Below are positions 1 to 11,219 of a DNA stretch of 64,000 nt, one piece after another. Within the stretch, counting starts at the first letter, position 1; the number at the start of each line of letters is the position of its first letter. The stretch is from Bolinopsis microptera (taxonomy: Eukaryota > Ctenophora > Tentaculata > Lobata > Bolinopsidae). The notes under the pieces were generated by a model. The model did not search any database, was not told where the DNA came from, and was given only the letters and a program-made list of their open reading frames with translations. Made by a program: the position numbers and the translations under genes. The stretch spans positions 1-64,000 of the forward strand of contig NC_087080.1 in the NCBI RefSeq assembly GCF_026151205.1. The letters are read 5' to 3'.

Positions 1-111
1 TGTGGTGATGTCCATGAGAATGCACGATTAAATTATGAAGTCCGTTGGATTGTTGAACGTGAGACAGTTTGGTTGTCTTTTTTATTAAATCCACGAGCAG
101 CCAGGTTTTAG
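1..111 (+). CDS. C-terminal end of an unrecognised protein (partial, enters from outside window)
   Basis: Frame 1 is open from the first base to a TAG at 109-111 and gives 36 residues with a natural composition (it contains EVRWIVERETVWLSFLLNP). A long stretch follows without coding signs and ends in a good polyadenylation signal, so I read this as the last codons of a gene transcribed into the window. The start of the open frame, and any splice acceptor, lie outside the window. No family is recognised and no function is proposed. The alternative is a chance open frame, since 36 codons is short. Confidence 0.35.
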   Translation, partial: CGDVHENARLNYEVRWIVERETVWLSFLLNPRAARF

Positions 112-1137
112 GAGCCTAACTAGATTATCCGCACTCTAAACTTTTTTGGCCATCAAATATGTGTGTTGAATATTTGCGTATCATATGTTATTTTAACGCA
201 TATGATTTCGATTTTGAACTTCTTGTTTGGGTGAATGGGTGCTCTACAATAAGTCTGGTTGCTCCGATGTTATTAGGGCTAAGCTCGTGGTTATTTTAAC
301 GGTTGACTATAAAATCGGTCCGGGTTAAAATACTTTTCATGTTTTAGATAACAGTGTGTTTTCCTAACTTTAATATCTTGTTACTGGAAACTTATTTGTG
401 CGCGGCTCTTGTCACGTACATTTCACGAGATCGTCTTGACGACGAAAACGTCACCGTGACAACAGTCGTGCCACGTTCTTGCAGGACAGGAACGGCCCCG
501 TCGGGAATCCGATCGGAATGTTACCATCTTGATCACCGTTAGGAACTTGGCGTGAGTTGGTTCACTCCTCGCCCAAGTTCCAGTGATCCATTTCACATCG
601 GACCCAATCTGTGCTTTGTTTTGAAATTGAACAAGCACTTTTACAATTTTTTTCTCTTTTTGCAACATGTTGAAACGTGAAATCCTCCTTAGAAATAGGT
701 TGCAAGGTTTGAAGAATGAAGCAAATATTTAGGTTTTCCCGTCGACTCGTTCTCCAAGTTCTACTATCACCTGTGAATGAGTGGAGGCGTGATCGACACT
801 CTAGATAAATTTCTGTTTCATTATTTGAGCCTTGACAAACTCTGAGATCCTCGAATATTGTTCTTATGTTAATTTGTCTTGATTTGTTAAGAGTCCCCAG
901 CTAATTGTTGTGCTCCATGTATTAAATCGCGGCAACAGGGAGAAAATATCTTGATATTTTAAATACAAGCTGGATGGTGCAATTGTTTGGAATTTGTGAC
1001 ATTTTGGCGGACGTTTAATCAAGTGTCGCGCTGGGGGCGTCTTCACACAGTGTCAATAGTGTAATTATTTTAGTTGTAGAGCCCCATTGCCCCTGTCGAG
1101 TATTGCTAATAATCGAATAAACTTTCCTTAAATATGT
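112..1137 (+). other. Probable 3' UTR of the entering gene
   Basis: About 1 kb without a convincing coding region follows the stop at 111. AATAAA at 1116-1121 is followed within 30 bases by a GT/T-rich stretch (1136-1153) of the kind used as a downstream cleavage element. The short open frames inside it (354-542, and 423-668 and 864-1046 on the minus strand) show no recognisable domain. This is inference from signal placement only. Confidence 0.35.
1116..1121 (+). promoter_or_regulatory. Polyadenylation signal AATAAA
   Basis: A canonical hexamer followed by TGTTGTGTTTTATTTTGT-type GT-rich sequence. It fits the 3' end of the gene whose stop codon is at 109-111. Confidence 0.4.
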
Positions 1138-1205
1138 TGTGTTTTATTTTGTCTCTCCTGCGCTGTTCGAAATATATAACTTAACGATCTATTTGAAGAT
1201 TTAAA

Positions 1206-1960
1206 AGGAAATTATCCAAAAACATAATATGCGGGAAAAACAGCGAATTTTGGGTCGAAGAAAGCTGATATTTGAAGATGTAATGTAATGTTCTACTTCT
1301 ACCGGTATAGTAGGACATTTTCATAATTTTCCTTCCATCAAAGTTTTCTCCGAATATTCAACTTCTATCACCTCGATGGTGACTTGTGTCGATCACACTG
1401 ACTGATTGGTAACAGGTTAAACATCCGGGAAAAACTGTGAAACTGCAGCCAAGGAAACAGCACAAAAACTTCTATTTAAAAATATTCCAAGTGTCTCCTA
1501 GTCCTATTCTGTTGAAATACCGTTTATCAAAGCTTTCTTTGGGACTAGAACTTTCAGTACCTCAATCGTGTCTTGTGCCATCCTCAGTGACCTTGCTATA
1601 AGTATACTAGGTGGTCATTCAAGAAAAATTCAGCCAAAACACAAAACAATGAAATTTGGGTCACGGAAAGCAGAAATTCGAAAATGTCGATCCTACCGGT
1701 AGGACATTTTCAAAATTTTCATTCCATCAAAGTTTTCTCCGGATAAACTGCTTCAAGTACCTTGATGGTGACTTGTGTCACTCTCACTGATTCAGTGATT
1801 GGTCACTGGTAAAAATTTCAGTCAAAACCGCGAAATTTTTCGGTCAGGGGGACGGCAGAAAAGCTTTTCTTTAAAAATCTTCCAAAATCTATTTTTAAAT
1901 TCTGACGATTTTCCGTTTATCAAAGATTTCTTTGGGACTAGAACTTTCAGGATAATATTG
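1206..1960. repeat. Degenerate tandem repeat, about 390-bp unit, two copies
   Basis: The block beginning near 1240 (ending in the 'tttgggactagaactttcag' motif near 1555) recurs from about 1620 (same motif near 1930-1950). Shared landmarks are 'GGACATTTTCA', 'TCCATCAAAGTTTTCTCCG', 'GATGGTGACTTGTGTC' and 'CCGTTTATCAAAG'. Divergence between the copies is substantial. No coding potential was seen. Confidence 0.6.
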
Positions 1961-1987
1961 GGTAGTGCGCCTGCTCCCACTAAATTG

Positions 1988-2052
1988 TTGTCATACGTTG
2001 TATGACCCGCCTGTATCGTAAAAACGACCGTGGGGGTCACGATGTGATACAA
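1988..2052 (+). mobile_element. MITE copy a (short variant) of the TTGTCATACG family
   Basis: 65 bp, starting TTGTCATACGTTGTATGAC and ending with the complement of TTGTATCAC. Flanked by ctaaattg (1980-1987) and ctaaatcg (2053-2060), an 8-bp target duplication with one mismatch. It lacks the central GC-rich hairpin of the longer copies. Confidence 0.7.
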
Positions 2053-2411
2053 CTAAATCGCCCACATCAATTTCTTTAAATTCTTGTGAAAAGGTCCTGA
2101 TAGTGATATGAGGGTATGATAATATGGTTTATATAAAACTTTTTTGTTCTGAGCGGCGAGCGTACTAAATCACTTTACAGTCAATCTTCGAGATTTTTCT
2201 AAAAGGGCCCCTGCCACCTGCATCGCTCGCCTTACAATTATCACGTAACTTTGGTTATTATGGTTTTGCAGCCGAACAATGAATGATTAATTACACTTGA
2301 CTTTCGCGTGACTTTCTAAACACGTTCTCTACCTGGCCCTGAATTGTGAATGACTATTCGAAATCCTAGCCCTCGACTCTAATCTAATCCCAACTCTAAC
2401 CGAATCTTTAA

Positions 2412-2541
2412 TAAAAGCATACGCTGAATATGGAATAGAAACCCTAACGATAAATTAAACCAACTGTACTTCCTTTAAGTTTCACAAAAGCATACGCTGA
2501 ATAGAAACCCTAACGAGAAATTAAACCAACTGTACTTCCTT
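2412..2541. repeat. Tandem duplication of about 65-70 bp
   Basis: 'AAAGCATACGCTGAATA' to 'AACCAACTGTACTTCCTT' occurs twice in a row (about 2416-2476 and 2488-2541), the second copy slightly shorter. A TA-rich microsatellite (2542-2553) follows. No gene was seen. Confidence 0.6.
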
Positions 2542-2982
2542 ATTATATATATATAGTTATACGGTCATACTCATATCACGTGATCGAGACAGTTTTTTCG
2601 TCAATATCTGAATCTCGCCAGGGGAATATTTTAACCTTACATTATGTTATGGGGGGTGATTTGGAATCAGCGTCCAAAAGTACATCTGACATCGATTCTA
2701 AAATCGATGTTCAGGTTTTAGGTTGACATACGCAATACGTATTATTTATTATTATTATTTTGCATGCCACTTTTCGCACCGCCGAACGCAATATGAATCA
2801 AGTTTGAGGTTGGTCTGAGCTGTCGGGGCAAGTAATAATTTCAATGCGAGCGGATTTAGTAAAAACTAGCCTCACGTTGTCAGTTGTACATTGTAGGCTT
2901 ACTGGACCTCACTCAGCCTGGCATTCCGGCTTATCTGAATCTCTATTAATGAACATGATAGCCTGATGTCCCCAGGTAATTG

Positions 2983-3072
2983 TTGTCATACGTTGTATGA
3001 CCCGCCGCGCACGAAGTGCGCGGCTCCCCCTGTATAGTGAAGCGACAGTGGGGGTCACCACACGTGATACAA
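2983..3072 (+). mobile_element. MITE copy b, 8-bp TSD GGTAATTG
   Basis: 90 bp with imperfect terminal inverted repeats (TTGTCATACG… at one end, complement of TTGTATCACGTGGTGAC at the other) and a central perfect hairpin GCGCAC-GAA-GTGCGC. GGTAATTG flanks it at 2975-2982 and 3073-3080. An 8-bp duplication is the hallmark of hAT and some other superfamilies. The ends do not match the usual hAT CAGGG pattern, so the superfamily is left open. Confidence 0.8.
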
Positions 3073-3080
3073 GGTAATTG

Positions 3081-3174
3081 TTGTCATACGTTGTATGATC
3101 CGCCACGCGACTCCCCCTGTATCGTCGAAACTCTATAGTGAAGCGACAGTGGGGGTCTGCACCACGTGATACAA
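3081..3174 (+). mobile_element. MITE copy c, directly behind copy b
   Basis: Same family as copy b. Flanked by GGTAATTG on both sides (3073-3080 and 3175-3182), the left one shared with copy b. The central hairpin is shortened here. Confidence 0.8.
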
Positions 3175-3530
3175 GGTAATTGTAGGCCCGACGCGACGCG
3201 CACCTGTATGCTGACTTTCACTCCGATACTAAATCATAAATGAAATGACAATGGGGTCGGGGTCACAACCAACAACTTAATACGTACGAGTATGGAGTAA
3301 GAGCCTAGTTAGTAGTAGTACAGTGAGCCGGGCGTGCCGACTGTGAATGATTGTTTAACTGTTAACGCTAATTTCGCTTTACCTATCTTGGTAGTCTATA
3401 TTGCTACGAAGTAGCGCGCCGGGCCATACCATTAACAATTGACAATGGTCAACTGGCGTCTTGTATTGGTATGTGATAAACATATACAAGAAAAAAAGCG
3501 CCGCGCACAGGGACGGTAGGTTATAATTTA

Positions 3531-3729
3531 TTGTATCACGTGGTGATTTGTATCACGTTGCGACCCCACGGTCGTTTCACGATACAGGGGGAGCCGCGCA
3601 CTTCGTGCGCGGCGGGTCATACAACGTATGACAAGTGGTGATCCCCACTGTCGCTTCACTATAGTAGAGTTTCGACGATACAGGGGGAGCCGTGCACTCG
3701 TGCGCGGCGGATCATACAACGTATGACAA
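3531..3729 (-). mobile_element. MITE copy e, interrupted by copy d
   Basis: Starts TTGTATCACGTGGTGAT at 3531 and ends …GTATGACAA at 3729. Flanked by perfect ATAATTTA duplications (3523-3530 and 3730-3737). Copy d is inserted after position 3547. Removing d and one GTGGTGAT leaves an element of about 104 bp. Confidence 0.8.
3548..3634 (-). mobile_element. MITE copy d, nested inside copy e
   Basis: 87 bp inserted in copy e, flanked by GTGGTGAT at 3540-3547 and at 3635-3642. The host copy gives the pre-insertion sequence, so this proves both the element boundaries and the 8-bp duplication. Confidence 0.85.
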
Positions 3730-3764
3730 ATAATTTATATTAACGGGTGATACTCGTAAAATAG

Positions 3765-3862
3765 TTGTCATACGTTGTATGACCCGCCGCGCACGAAGTG
3801 CGCGGCTCCCCCTGTATCGTCGAAGATAGTGAAGCGACAGTGGGGGTCACCACGTGATACAA
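3765..3862 (+). mobile_element. MITE copy f, 8-bp TSD TAAAATAG
   Basis: 98 bp with full central GC hairpin. Perfect flanking duplications TAAAATAG at 3757-3764 and 3863-3870. Confidence 0.85.
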
Positions 3863-3883
3863 TAAAATAGCTGTTCCATATAT

Positions 3884-3984
3884 TTGTCATACGTTGTATG
3901 ACCCGCCGTGCACGAGTGCGCAGCTCCCCCTGTATCGTCGAAACTCTACAGTGAAGCGACCGTGGGGGTCACCACGTGATACAA
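3884..3984 (+). mobile_element. MITE copy g
   Basis: 101 bp, same termini as the other copies, flanked by ccatatat (3876-3883) and ccatttat (3985-3992), 7 of 8 identical. Confidence 0.75.
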
Positions 3985-4507
3985 CCATTTATTGGACCGT
4001 CGACGAGTCCAACTCGGCGCGCGTCCTGGTAGGTTATAAACCTACAAAATTTATAAACCTACCAAAATCAATGGTACCCAAATTTTGTAAATTCGAGCAA
4101 ATTAATTTTTATCGTGCAATGTGCATGTTTTACTTATATTCGCACGGCTCTTTTATAAAAATTCAAAATTCAAAGATTTTTGAGTGCTTTAACTGTTACA
4201 TGTTAACATTTAAACCATAAGCTGACAAAACCAAACATGAAACAATTTGAAATTGTTTGTTGCATAAAATTTATCATGTATCATTTTTAGAAAATGGCTT
4301 ATATAGAACATGCTAAACTAAAAAATCAATGTAGTTTATTTGATAAAATATTTGCAACATAAAATATCAAATATAATTTTGGGCATTTAATCATTAATTA
4401 CCTGGGGACCTCAGGCTATCATTTTCATAAACATGGGGACCTCAGGATATCATGTTCATAAACATAGAGATTAGGCGGAATGACAGGCTGAGCGCGGCCC
4501 AGTAAAT

Positions 4508-6017
4508 CATTAAGTCAACATTGGGCTATTTATTAATCGTATCATGTATCCAGTATCAGTCAATCTATGATAATAATAGAAGGACGCCGCGCAACGGATC
4601 ACACATACCAAAATATTTACTAAATGTTTTTCTTTAACCGGCATCTTGGTAGTTGGTCACCTTAATTCTGAGGATACCATTCACACAACGCACATCACTT
4701 TCGAATATTACTGAAAGCGTGATTCACCATGATCATGAAGCGAATTTTATTTCTTACTATTCATCATCTTAAATTGGGTGTGGATATTCCCCCAAGACAC
4801 ACAGTTGACAGTGTTGGTGAACGTTTCTTCTTGAATCATTTCTCACAGCAATGAGAAAAGTTGTCCTTCAATTGTTCTCTGCTGATGGATTTTTACTCAA
4901 GTTTAAGAAATATTTCAGTAATATATTTGGGCTTGAACTGACTGCCGATGCCTTAAAGACAAATATCATGTTGAAGATGTATGATAGTACATCGTTTTTC
5001 TGCTTGCAATAATTTCAGACCTTCTTAATTATTACCTCATCCACACTGTCAATTACATAAGACTATCGGTCGAACTGGATATTGTTGACCAGAAATGTCA
5101 AATTTTATAACTCGAATATCCTCTGACCTAACTTAATGTTTTTGTTGTTGTTTAGCACCTCCGTAAGGCTCAGATTCTATTACTTTTTACGACCACTGCT
5201 TGACTGTTTTAGAAAAATTGTCCTAAATCAAGTCCTTGGGCGTACATTTTTCGATATTGTCCTGGTGCTATCATCGAAAGTCATAATTAAAAATCGAAGT
5301 TAAATCAAAATAAATTGTAAGTCTAATCTAGAACTGCGACTTTGATTGAAATAAATTTTCGTGCACATACAGAATGAATGGTTAATAATTTAATATATAT
5401 GTAGACCAAGCTCTGTGCACGGGATGCTTCCTGGAAGAATCCAGTTCTTTTAGCGGGGCACCCTACCTAAAGCCAAATTGAGATATAATAATCATATTCC
5501 TAGAGAAATAATCAGAAATCGAATACCAATCAAATAATATGATATATATGAGTAGTAACCATATTTACTATGCAAAATGCCCCAACCACATAGTGTAAAT
5601 TTATATAGAATTCAAATTCCATATCATCATTAAACCTCAATACCTAGTCAATATAATAGCCCAAGCAAAATTAAATAACTTCTTATATACCTTACTGTCA
5701 TACTACAAATTAATTAAACATTTGAAATCTGTTGACCAGAGAATAAATTTCTAAGCCTAATGCAAGTGAAATAATTTAGATGCAATAATGAATGCCTAAT
5801 GTGAGTATCATTTGTCAATGTCCTTGTAAAAAAGTCTGTACAAGAGATATGAGTAACTAATATAGAAGAAAAAACAGGAAGTTGTCGTCTGTTGTAAAAT
5901 AAATAAAATATCTAGAATATAAATTAGAATATAAAATAACATTCAGTCAATGTGTCGTCAATAAACTGTACAATTATCAAATGTTAAAACTGGGTGATAC
6001 AGTCACCAAAAAAAAAA
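4508..6017. other. AT-rich stretch without recognised gene
   Basis: Nothing recognisable: no long open frame, no conserved motif, no strong tandem repeat on either strand. Confidence 0.5.
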
Positions 6018-6114
6018 TACTAAGTATGATAAGTTAATAAATTAAATGTGGTCTATAAAACTACCACTAAGTATAATAGGTCAATAAATTAAAAGTGGTT
6101 TATAAAACTACCAC
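6018..6114. repeat. Tandem duplication, about 49-bp unit, at the LINE 3' side
   Basis: 'CTAAGTATGATAAGTTAATA…CTATAAAACTACCA' is repeated at once with few changes. It lies just beyond the LINE stop codon on the minus strand and may belong to the 3' UTR of that LINE. Confidence 0.55.
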
Positions 6115-6249
6115 TGTGGGAACCCCTTCTCCAGTTAAAACATGTCAGTCATGTGCAAAATCAATCAGAATGGTAAGGTGGTAAAAAAGGGAATATCTTT
6201 TCGATACATCAATTATATATGCCTCAGATTTAAAAGAATTAGAAGTTAC

Positions 6250-7060
6250 TTAGTTATCGGCGACTATGATTGCAGTGTAAAATTTGTCATATGAATTGTC
6301 GACGGTATAATTAGGGTCTGTTGTTATAGATGATAGTAGCTGTTTCTTATACGAATCACTAAAGCTTTTAACATCGGGCAGATTTCGTAGATCTGTTGGA
6401 ACATTATTCCAACATTTTGCCCCCAAGTATTGAAAGTTTTTATGTGATGTTGATCTATTGACATAAAGGTTGCAGCTTTCGCCGCTCCTACTACCTCCTG
6501 ATATGTAACTAAATTTGTTCATAAAGTTTGTAGGACAATTGTCATGGATGATTCTAAACATATAATTTGACAGATGGAGTTGTCGTCTAAGATGGAGTGG
6601 TAACCATTTCATGTCTCTATAAACATTAAGGCTGCTCTCTGTTTTTGGAACGTTGAGAGCTATTTTGGCTACCTTTTTGTACAGAGTGTCAAGTTCAGCA
6701 AGTTTTGTCTTGCCAGCTCTACAATAGATCGTGTCTAAATAATCGAATTGTGGCAACATGAGTGCATTGGCAAACATTTTCCTATATTTAATGGGTAGCA
6801 GTGCTTTACTTCTATACATGGCACCAATTCTCTTCATGACCTTCCTAATAATATAATCTACATGGCTTTTGAAGTTTAATTTACTATCTAGAATGAGGCC
6901 AAGATATTTTGTCTCTTTGCACTCCTTGATTGTGAAAGTTACCTCATTACAATCAATGGTTATTTCATCATGTTGGTCAACAGAATCAAACAATAGGAAT
7001 TCAGTCTTCTTTTCATTGAGTGATAATTTATTAACACTGAGCGACACAACTATTACCACC
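6250..7060 (-). pseudogene. 5'-truncated CR1/Jockey-like LINE: C-terminal part of the reverse transcriptase ORF
   Basis: The open frame (269 codons from the first ATG) has no catalytic RT core but matches the region after it: 'KTEFLLF', the 'YLGLILDSKLNF' thumb-region motif, and the conserved 'W…LP…R' and 'CWNNVPTDLR' tail of CR1/Jockey-clade ORF2 proteins, ending at a stop at 6250-6252. The homology begins abruptly near 7050, as expected for a LINE copy truncated during reverse transcription. The first ATG is therefore not a real start. Probably not functional by itself, although the remaining frame is intact, so insertion was fairly recent. Confidence 0.85.
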
Positions 7061-7460
7061 TTTGTGAATCCTTCCTAATCCCCTAAGTTATCATAGTTCA
7101 CAGTCTTCTTCTCTAGCAAACCAATTTTTAGATGACATGTAGTTTTTGTTCCCTTCATCCAGGCCATAGGGTATGGTCATTCAGGGTAAGTTCATCCAGG
7201 GTAAGTACATTCCTTAGTTAAGTTAATTTCACCGTTATGGATCAAGTGCTTGTTCTCCATCAAGTTAGGTGGCAGCGCGTATGCCGTACACCTCATGAGC
7301 CGAAGCTCTAGGGTTCACTTACCCTTGTCACAGCGTAGGGAGGTAGCCACAGATCCGCTGAATGTATGTTAAGTTACACATCAGCGTAATATCTCTTCGG
7401 TTGAATTAGCCGAATTCCCTAGTTCTATGACCTACCTATGGGGACCATGTTAAAGTTTCG

Positions 7461-7715
7461 TCAATGATTGATGGGGCCATCACATCTTTTGACCACCCCA
7501 CAACAAAGTAAAGTCTCACTCGATGTGCCAGCACGCAGAGAGTTCGTATTTAGAGGAGTGTATCCCCTTATCGGCGCCTTATCAGGGAGAGACAACATGA
7601 ATTTTGCAAGCTTATACTTGAAGTGCTCGAGCTCTTGAATGACATTTAAATGGTAGGGAATTGTAGTCCGAAATCCAGGTCTCTGAACTATAAATGAGTT
7701 GTCAAACAAGCTGTT
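7461..7715 (-). pseudogene. LINE ORF2 C-terminal tail fragment
   Basis: The minus-strand translation contains 'LFDNSFIVQRPGF' and 'IPYHLNVIQELEHFKYKL' followed by 'LPDKAPIRGYTPLNTNSL'. This is the characteristic end of a CR1-like ORF2 (…NSF.V..P..WN.LP….L..FK..L..FL…PD.PPV.GY…N.NSL). The usual W after the P-x-L/W block is changed. It is a separate copy from the LINE at 6250-7060, with no flanking RT core. Confidence 0.7.
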
Positions 7716-8560
7716 GAACTGGTTCTACGTTTTGATGGAATAACTGCTAGGTTTCGTTTCTAAGCCTTGGGCGTGACACACATTGAAAGTTCAGATCATT
7801 GCTGGTCTTTCCGTGGAGGATTTTCTCATGTGCAGAATGAAGAATCGCTCACGTCTTTATTGTAGAGACATTAGAGATAAATAGACCAGGTGACCCTTAA
7901 AAAGTGGCGCTGCCAATAGATCAATAATCTTGTACTAGGATCAATAATCTTGTAAGGATATATGACAGGCTGGGCTTACATGTATTGTTCTTCTGACTAG
8001 TCACCTATGTTTTCATGCAGCATCTTTTGCTTTTAAAATCCTGTTTCTTCATTTGAAAGTAAACGCATAATCTTGTAAGGTACACATTTTTTTTTTTTTG
8101 GAAACTAAACATAAAATTATTCAAACAATATACACATAATATAGCAATGACCCTATATAAAATCTACCCTTTAAGAATTAAAAAAAGTTTCCTAAACAGT
8201 CAAAAATTATCCTTGGCATTCTGGCTCCAAGTTGAGATCTGTTTTAAGGTACCAATTCAGTAGATCTACATAGACCAAACCACTATACAACTTAAGAGTC
8301 TTTTTAATCGTGAAACTAACTATGTTACAATAGCAAACTGATTTGTGCAGACTCTTTTCTTAATGCAAAGAAAAGTAAAATAAAATGTATGACATCACAT
8401 TATCACACAAGTCTACAAAATATCATCATATTAGGTGAAAAAATATATATAATCCCCATAATAAATATTTCCCCACCAACATTTAATTGTTTATCAAATA
8501 CAATATTTAAAAAAAATGTATTAAAAACATTATCCTATTTTACAAACTATTAACAAAGCT

Positions 8561-8959
8561 ATGAGAATCGAAAAGTGTTACTTCTGTTCTTCAAACGTTC
8601 ACCCTGGACATGGAATCAACTTCGTCCGTAATGATTGTAAGGTATGTTGACTGATTGGTGCTTTGTATTTTTTCTTAAATTTAACTGTAATCCCAGTTTG
8701 AACTAATGAAGTTGTGATAATGTCACTGTTACCTGTTCTGGTATTCATTATCGAGATTTTCTGTATTGAAACTTTCTTTCTTCAGATGTTCAGATTTTGC
8801 CGGTCAAAGTGTCACAAGGCTTTCAAGATGAAACGTAACCCAAGGAAAGTCAAGTGGACCAAAGCATTATCCAGCACGCATCAGTGTTGCCTGTTGGATA
8901 GGAGAGGAAATCTACACCACAAAGTGGAATATTGTAAAGGCTCTCTCCAGTACACATAA
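8561..8959 (+). pseudogene. RSL24D1: RSL24D1 (RLP24-like ribosome biogenesis protein), two 5' exons, truncated
   Basis: Exon 1 (8561-8641) encodes [18 protein letters not shown]…NDCK. An intron (8642-8785, GTATGT…TTCTTCAG) follows in phase 0, then exon 2 encodes [20 protein letters not shown] and KVKWTKA (8786-8866). The four zinc-binding cysteines (CxxC, CxxxC) and the basic helix are intact. RSL24D1/RLP24 occupies the eL24 site on pre-60S particles in the nucleolus, and its C-terminal half recruits the Drg1 AAA-ATPase for release. Homology stops after residue 54. The frame then runs through unrelated residues to a TAA at 8957-8959, while a shifted frame (about 8918-8970) shows 'KWNIVKAL', perhaps decayed later sequence. 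Family members are about 160 aa, so the C-terminal half is missing. The retained intron points to a genomic duplication rather than a retrocopy. A functional gene with unusual further exons is not excluded. Confidence 0.75.
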
Positions 8960-8999
8960 AAAAGAGCACTGTAAATAATATAGATTATTGCTGCTATCT

Positions 9000-9990
9000 T
9001 CTTAACATGATTTGAATTTATAAATAGTAGTAGAGTAAATGTCAGGAATGCCTGACTTAAACCCCCTCATCCATCACTAATTTGGAATAAATTATAGATG
9101 CTGCATTAAAATTCATGAAGATATCATTCTTTTGAGCAATTCATTCCCTTACTTCCCCCATTCTTTTTTGTTTCCAAAGAAGTAGTCAAACTACAATTTG
9201 GATTGTTTTATTACATCTATTGCTTGTTATTTAAGCCATTTCATTCTAGTAAGATTCAAATAATTTCTGCAATTCTGAATTAGTTTGTGAACAAACTTGA
9301 CAATCACCATAAATAAAAAATAAAGAATTAAATAAAGTCAATTTTTTACAGCACAGCAATATATATCTAAATATCAGATCCTCCATTAAAAGAAGGTGAC
9401 ATTTTATGGACCCAGAACTAGCTAAGACAGCTAAGACTCTGTGCACATGCGAATCACTTCAAGAGAATCTTCTTGAATGAAAGAAACTTGTGTGTTTGTT
9501 AAAAGACTTCAGTTCCGCTCACAGCCATGCAGAATTAAGACGAATTTAGATCGACATTATTTTGATAACAAGAAAAACTCAAATGGTTTGATTTTTAGCT
9601 AAATTACCATAATTATTATAATTAATTAAATACAGCTGACAATGTTTCATTTCACAAAATGTCTGAATAATGTAATTTTAACTGAATCTTAAGCTGTTCA
9701 ATAAGCATTGTTAAGATGTTTATCGATGCGTATTAGTTTGAAACCTTTTGGATGAAGGTACTGATCAAACCTACACTAAACAATACTAGCATTCGCAGCT
9801 TGAAACGAAATGATGGAGTTTGAACGAGCCCCTGTTTTTTTATCGAAACTACACAATCAACTTTTCAACTAGTGCAGGTTATTAATGAAATGAAATGAAT
9901 ACTAACTACTTTGTCGGAACTAAGTCCGATCTACGCCAGATAACCCCTCACCGTATATCCCTGTCCCGCAGCAGAGTTCACATTCTCTTT
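9000..9990. other. AT-rich stretch without recognised gene
   Basis: No domain, tandem array or transposon end was recognised. Short open frames only. Confidence 0.45.
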
Positions 9991-10069
9991 GATTTGTCCA
10001 ATTTCCTCAGTAACATAGACAAGTAGCTGTCTCAACATCACATGCCTTAACTACTCAGTTTTTTCACAT

Positions 10070-10700
10070 CCAAAAAGGCCTAAAGCAAGGTCTTCATGTT
10101 CTAGGAATTTTTATTGATCTAAGCAAGCCTTTGACACAATAGACCACACAATTTGCTTGAGAAACTGAAATATATGGGATTAGAGAGTGCCACTAAGTTT
10201 CTGGAACGTTACTTGTCGGACGGAGAGCAGTGTGTGTCCGCCAGGCGAAGTACAACAGACGTTCCTGTTCTCTATGGCGTTCCACAGGGGAGCTGCCTGG
10301 GCCTCTCCTGGTTTTTTAATGATACATAAATGACTTAAACAAACTCTCAACTCGATAACACTAGCAGCCTATTTGCTTGATGATACAAAACATATTTGTA
10401 GTTGCCAAAACAGAGCAGAGGAGCCTAACATAAACAAACATAGGGTCACTACGATCAGTCCACGAGTACACATTGTGCTAATAAATTACATGTTAACGGC
10501 AAGAAAAGTTGCTAACATAGAATTCAATACAGCTAAAGAAAACTTGATGATCAATCGTTAGTTAATTGAAAATAGACTTTAAGCCTCAACGTCCTACCTC
10601 TCTCAAAGTGCAGAACCGAAATTCCTGGGAGTAATTGTCGAACGAAGGCCTAACTTTCAAGCCCTATAGAGATAAAATTCCATAATCTATCCAAAGGACT
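10070..10700 (+). pseudogene. Decayed LINE reverse transcriptase (CR1/Jockey type)
   Basis: Around 10085-10330 the + strand reads 'GIFIDLSKAFDTIDHT' (RT motif with the first catalytic Asp), 'KYMGL', 'FLERYLSD…QCVS' and 'YGVPQGSCLG' (RT motif 4 region). After an in-frame stop, 'LLDDTKH' (10373-10393) stands where YADDT is expected, so the catalytic box is changed. Several stops and frameshifts make it non-functional. The region up to about 11210 (an open frame of 100 codons from 10910) may be part of the same relic but shows no recognisable motif. Confidence 0.8.
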
Positions 10701-11219
10701 TACCACACACTTTTTTGAAAGCACCTTATCTTATGGCATTACCGTTGGGGGAGGTGCAAGTAATAATAAACTTCAACCACATTTGTAGCCCCAAAAAAGT
10801 GTGTTTCGTATCATGTTTAGCGTGACAAAATAAGCAACCTTGAATAGAATTTAATGACATTGCTAGGACTAGACCTATCAGTGAACAGAAACTTACTAGC
10901 AACATTTCTTTGAGAGAGAGCACCCCAAGCCAATCTTTTGCCCGTCAATCACTCATGAAATTGCATAATTTAGACCGTATCACTCCTGCTGCAATGAACT
11001 TTTTTAAAGTCTTAAGTATCGAACACCAATTGCACTATTTGAACAGTTCGTTGTCTAAAAGACCCGGCAAAGAATCTCTTCTTATATCACCCATGCCCGC
11101 CAAAAAACAGTTTCGTTTACAAAATCTATTGCCTTTGGAATTCATTCCGACAGATGTTGGCACTGAACGACCCTTGAAATCACCTCATGGTGGTATTCAA
11201 ATCAAAGGTTAAAAAAATC

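Larger units (their letters stand above)
2899..4507. mobile_element. Candidate 1.6-kb inverted-repeat element hosting the MITE cluster
   Basis: The segment 2899-2982 (from 'TTACTGGACCTCACTCAGCC' to 'GTCCCCAGGTAATTG') is matched in inverted orientation by 4395-4507 (…CCTGGGGACCTCAGG… to …GGCTGAGC…CCCAGTAA). In the right arm the 'GGGGACCTCAGG…ATAAACAT' part is duplicated. A diverged stretch of its interior (the 'ttaacgggtgatactcg…cgcgtcctgtaggtt' motif) recurs at 18104-18170, so this is a dispersed family. No open frame of useful length and no clear target duplication were seen at the arm ends. Confidence 0.5.
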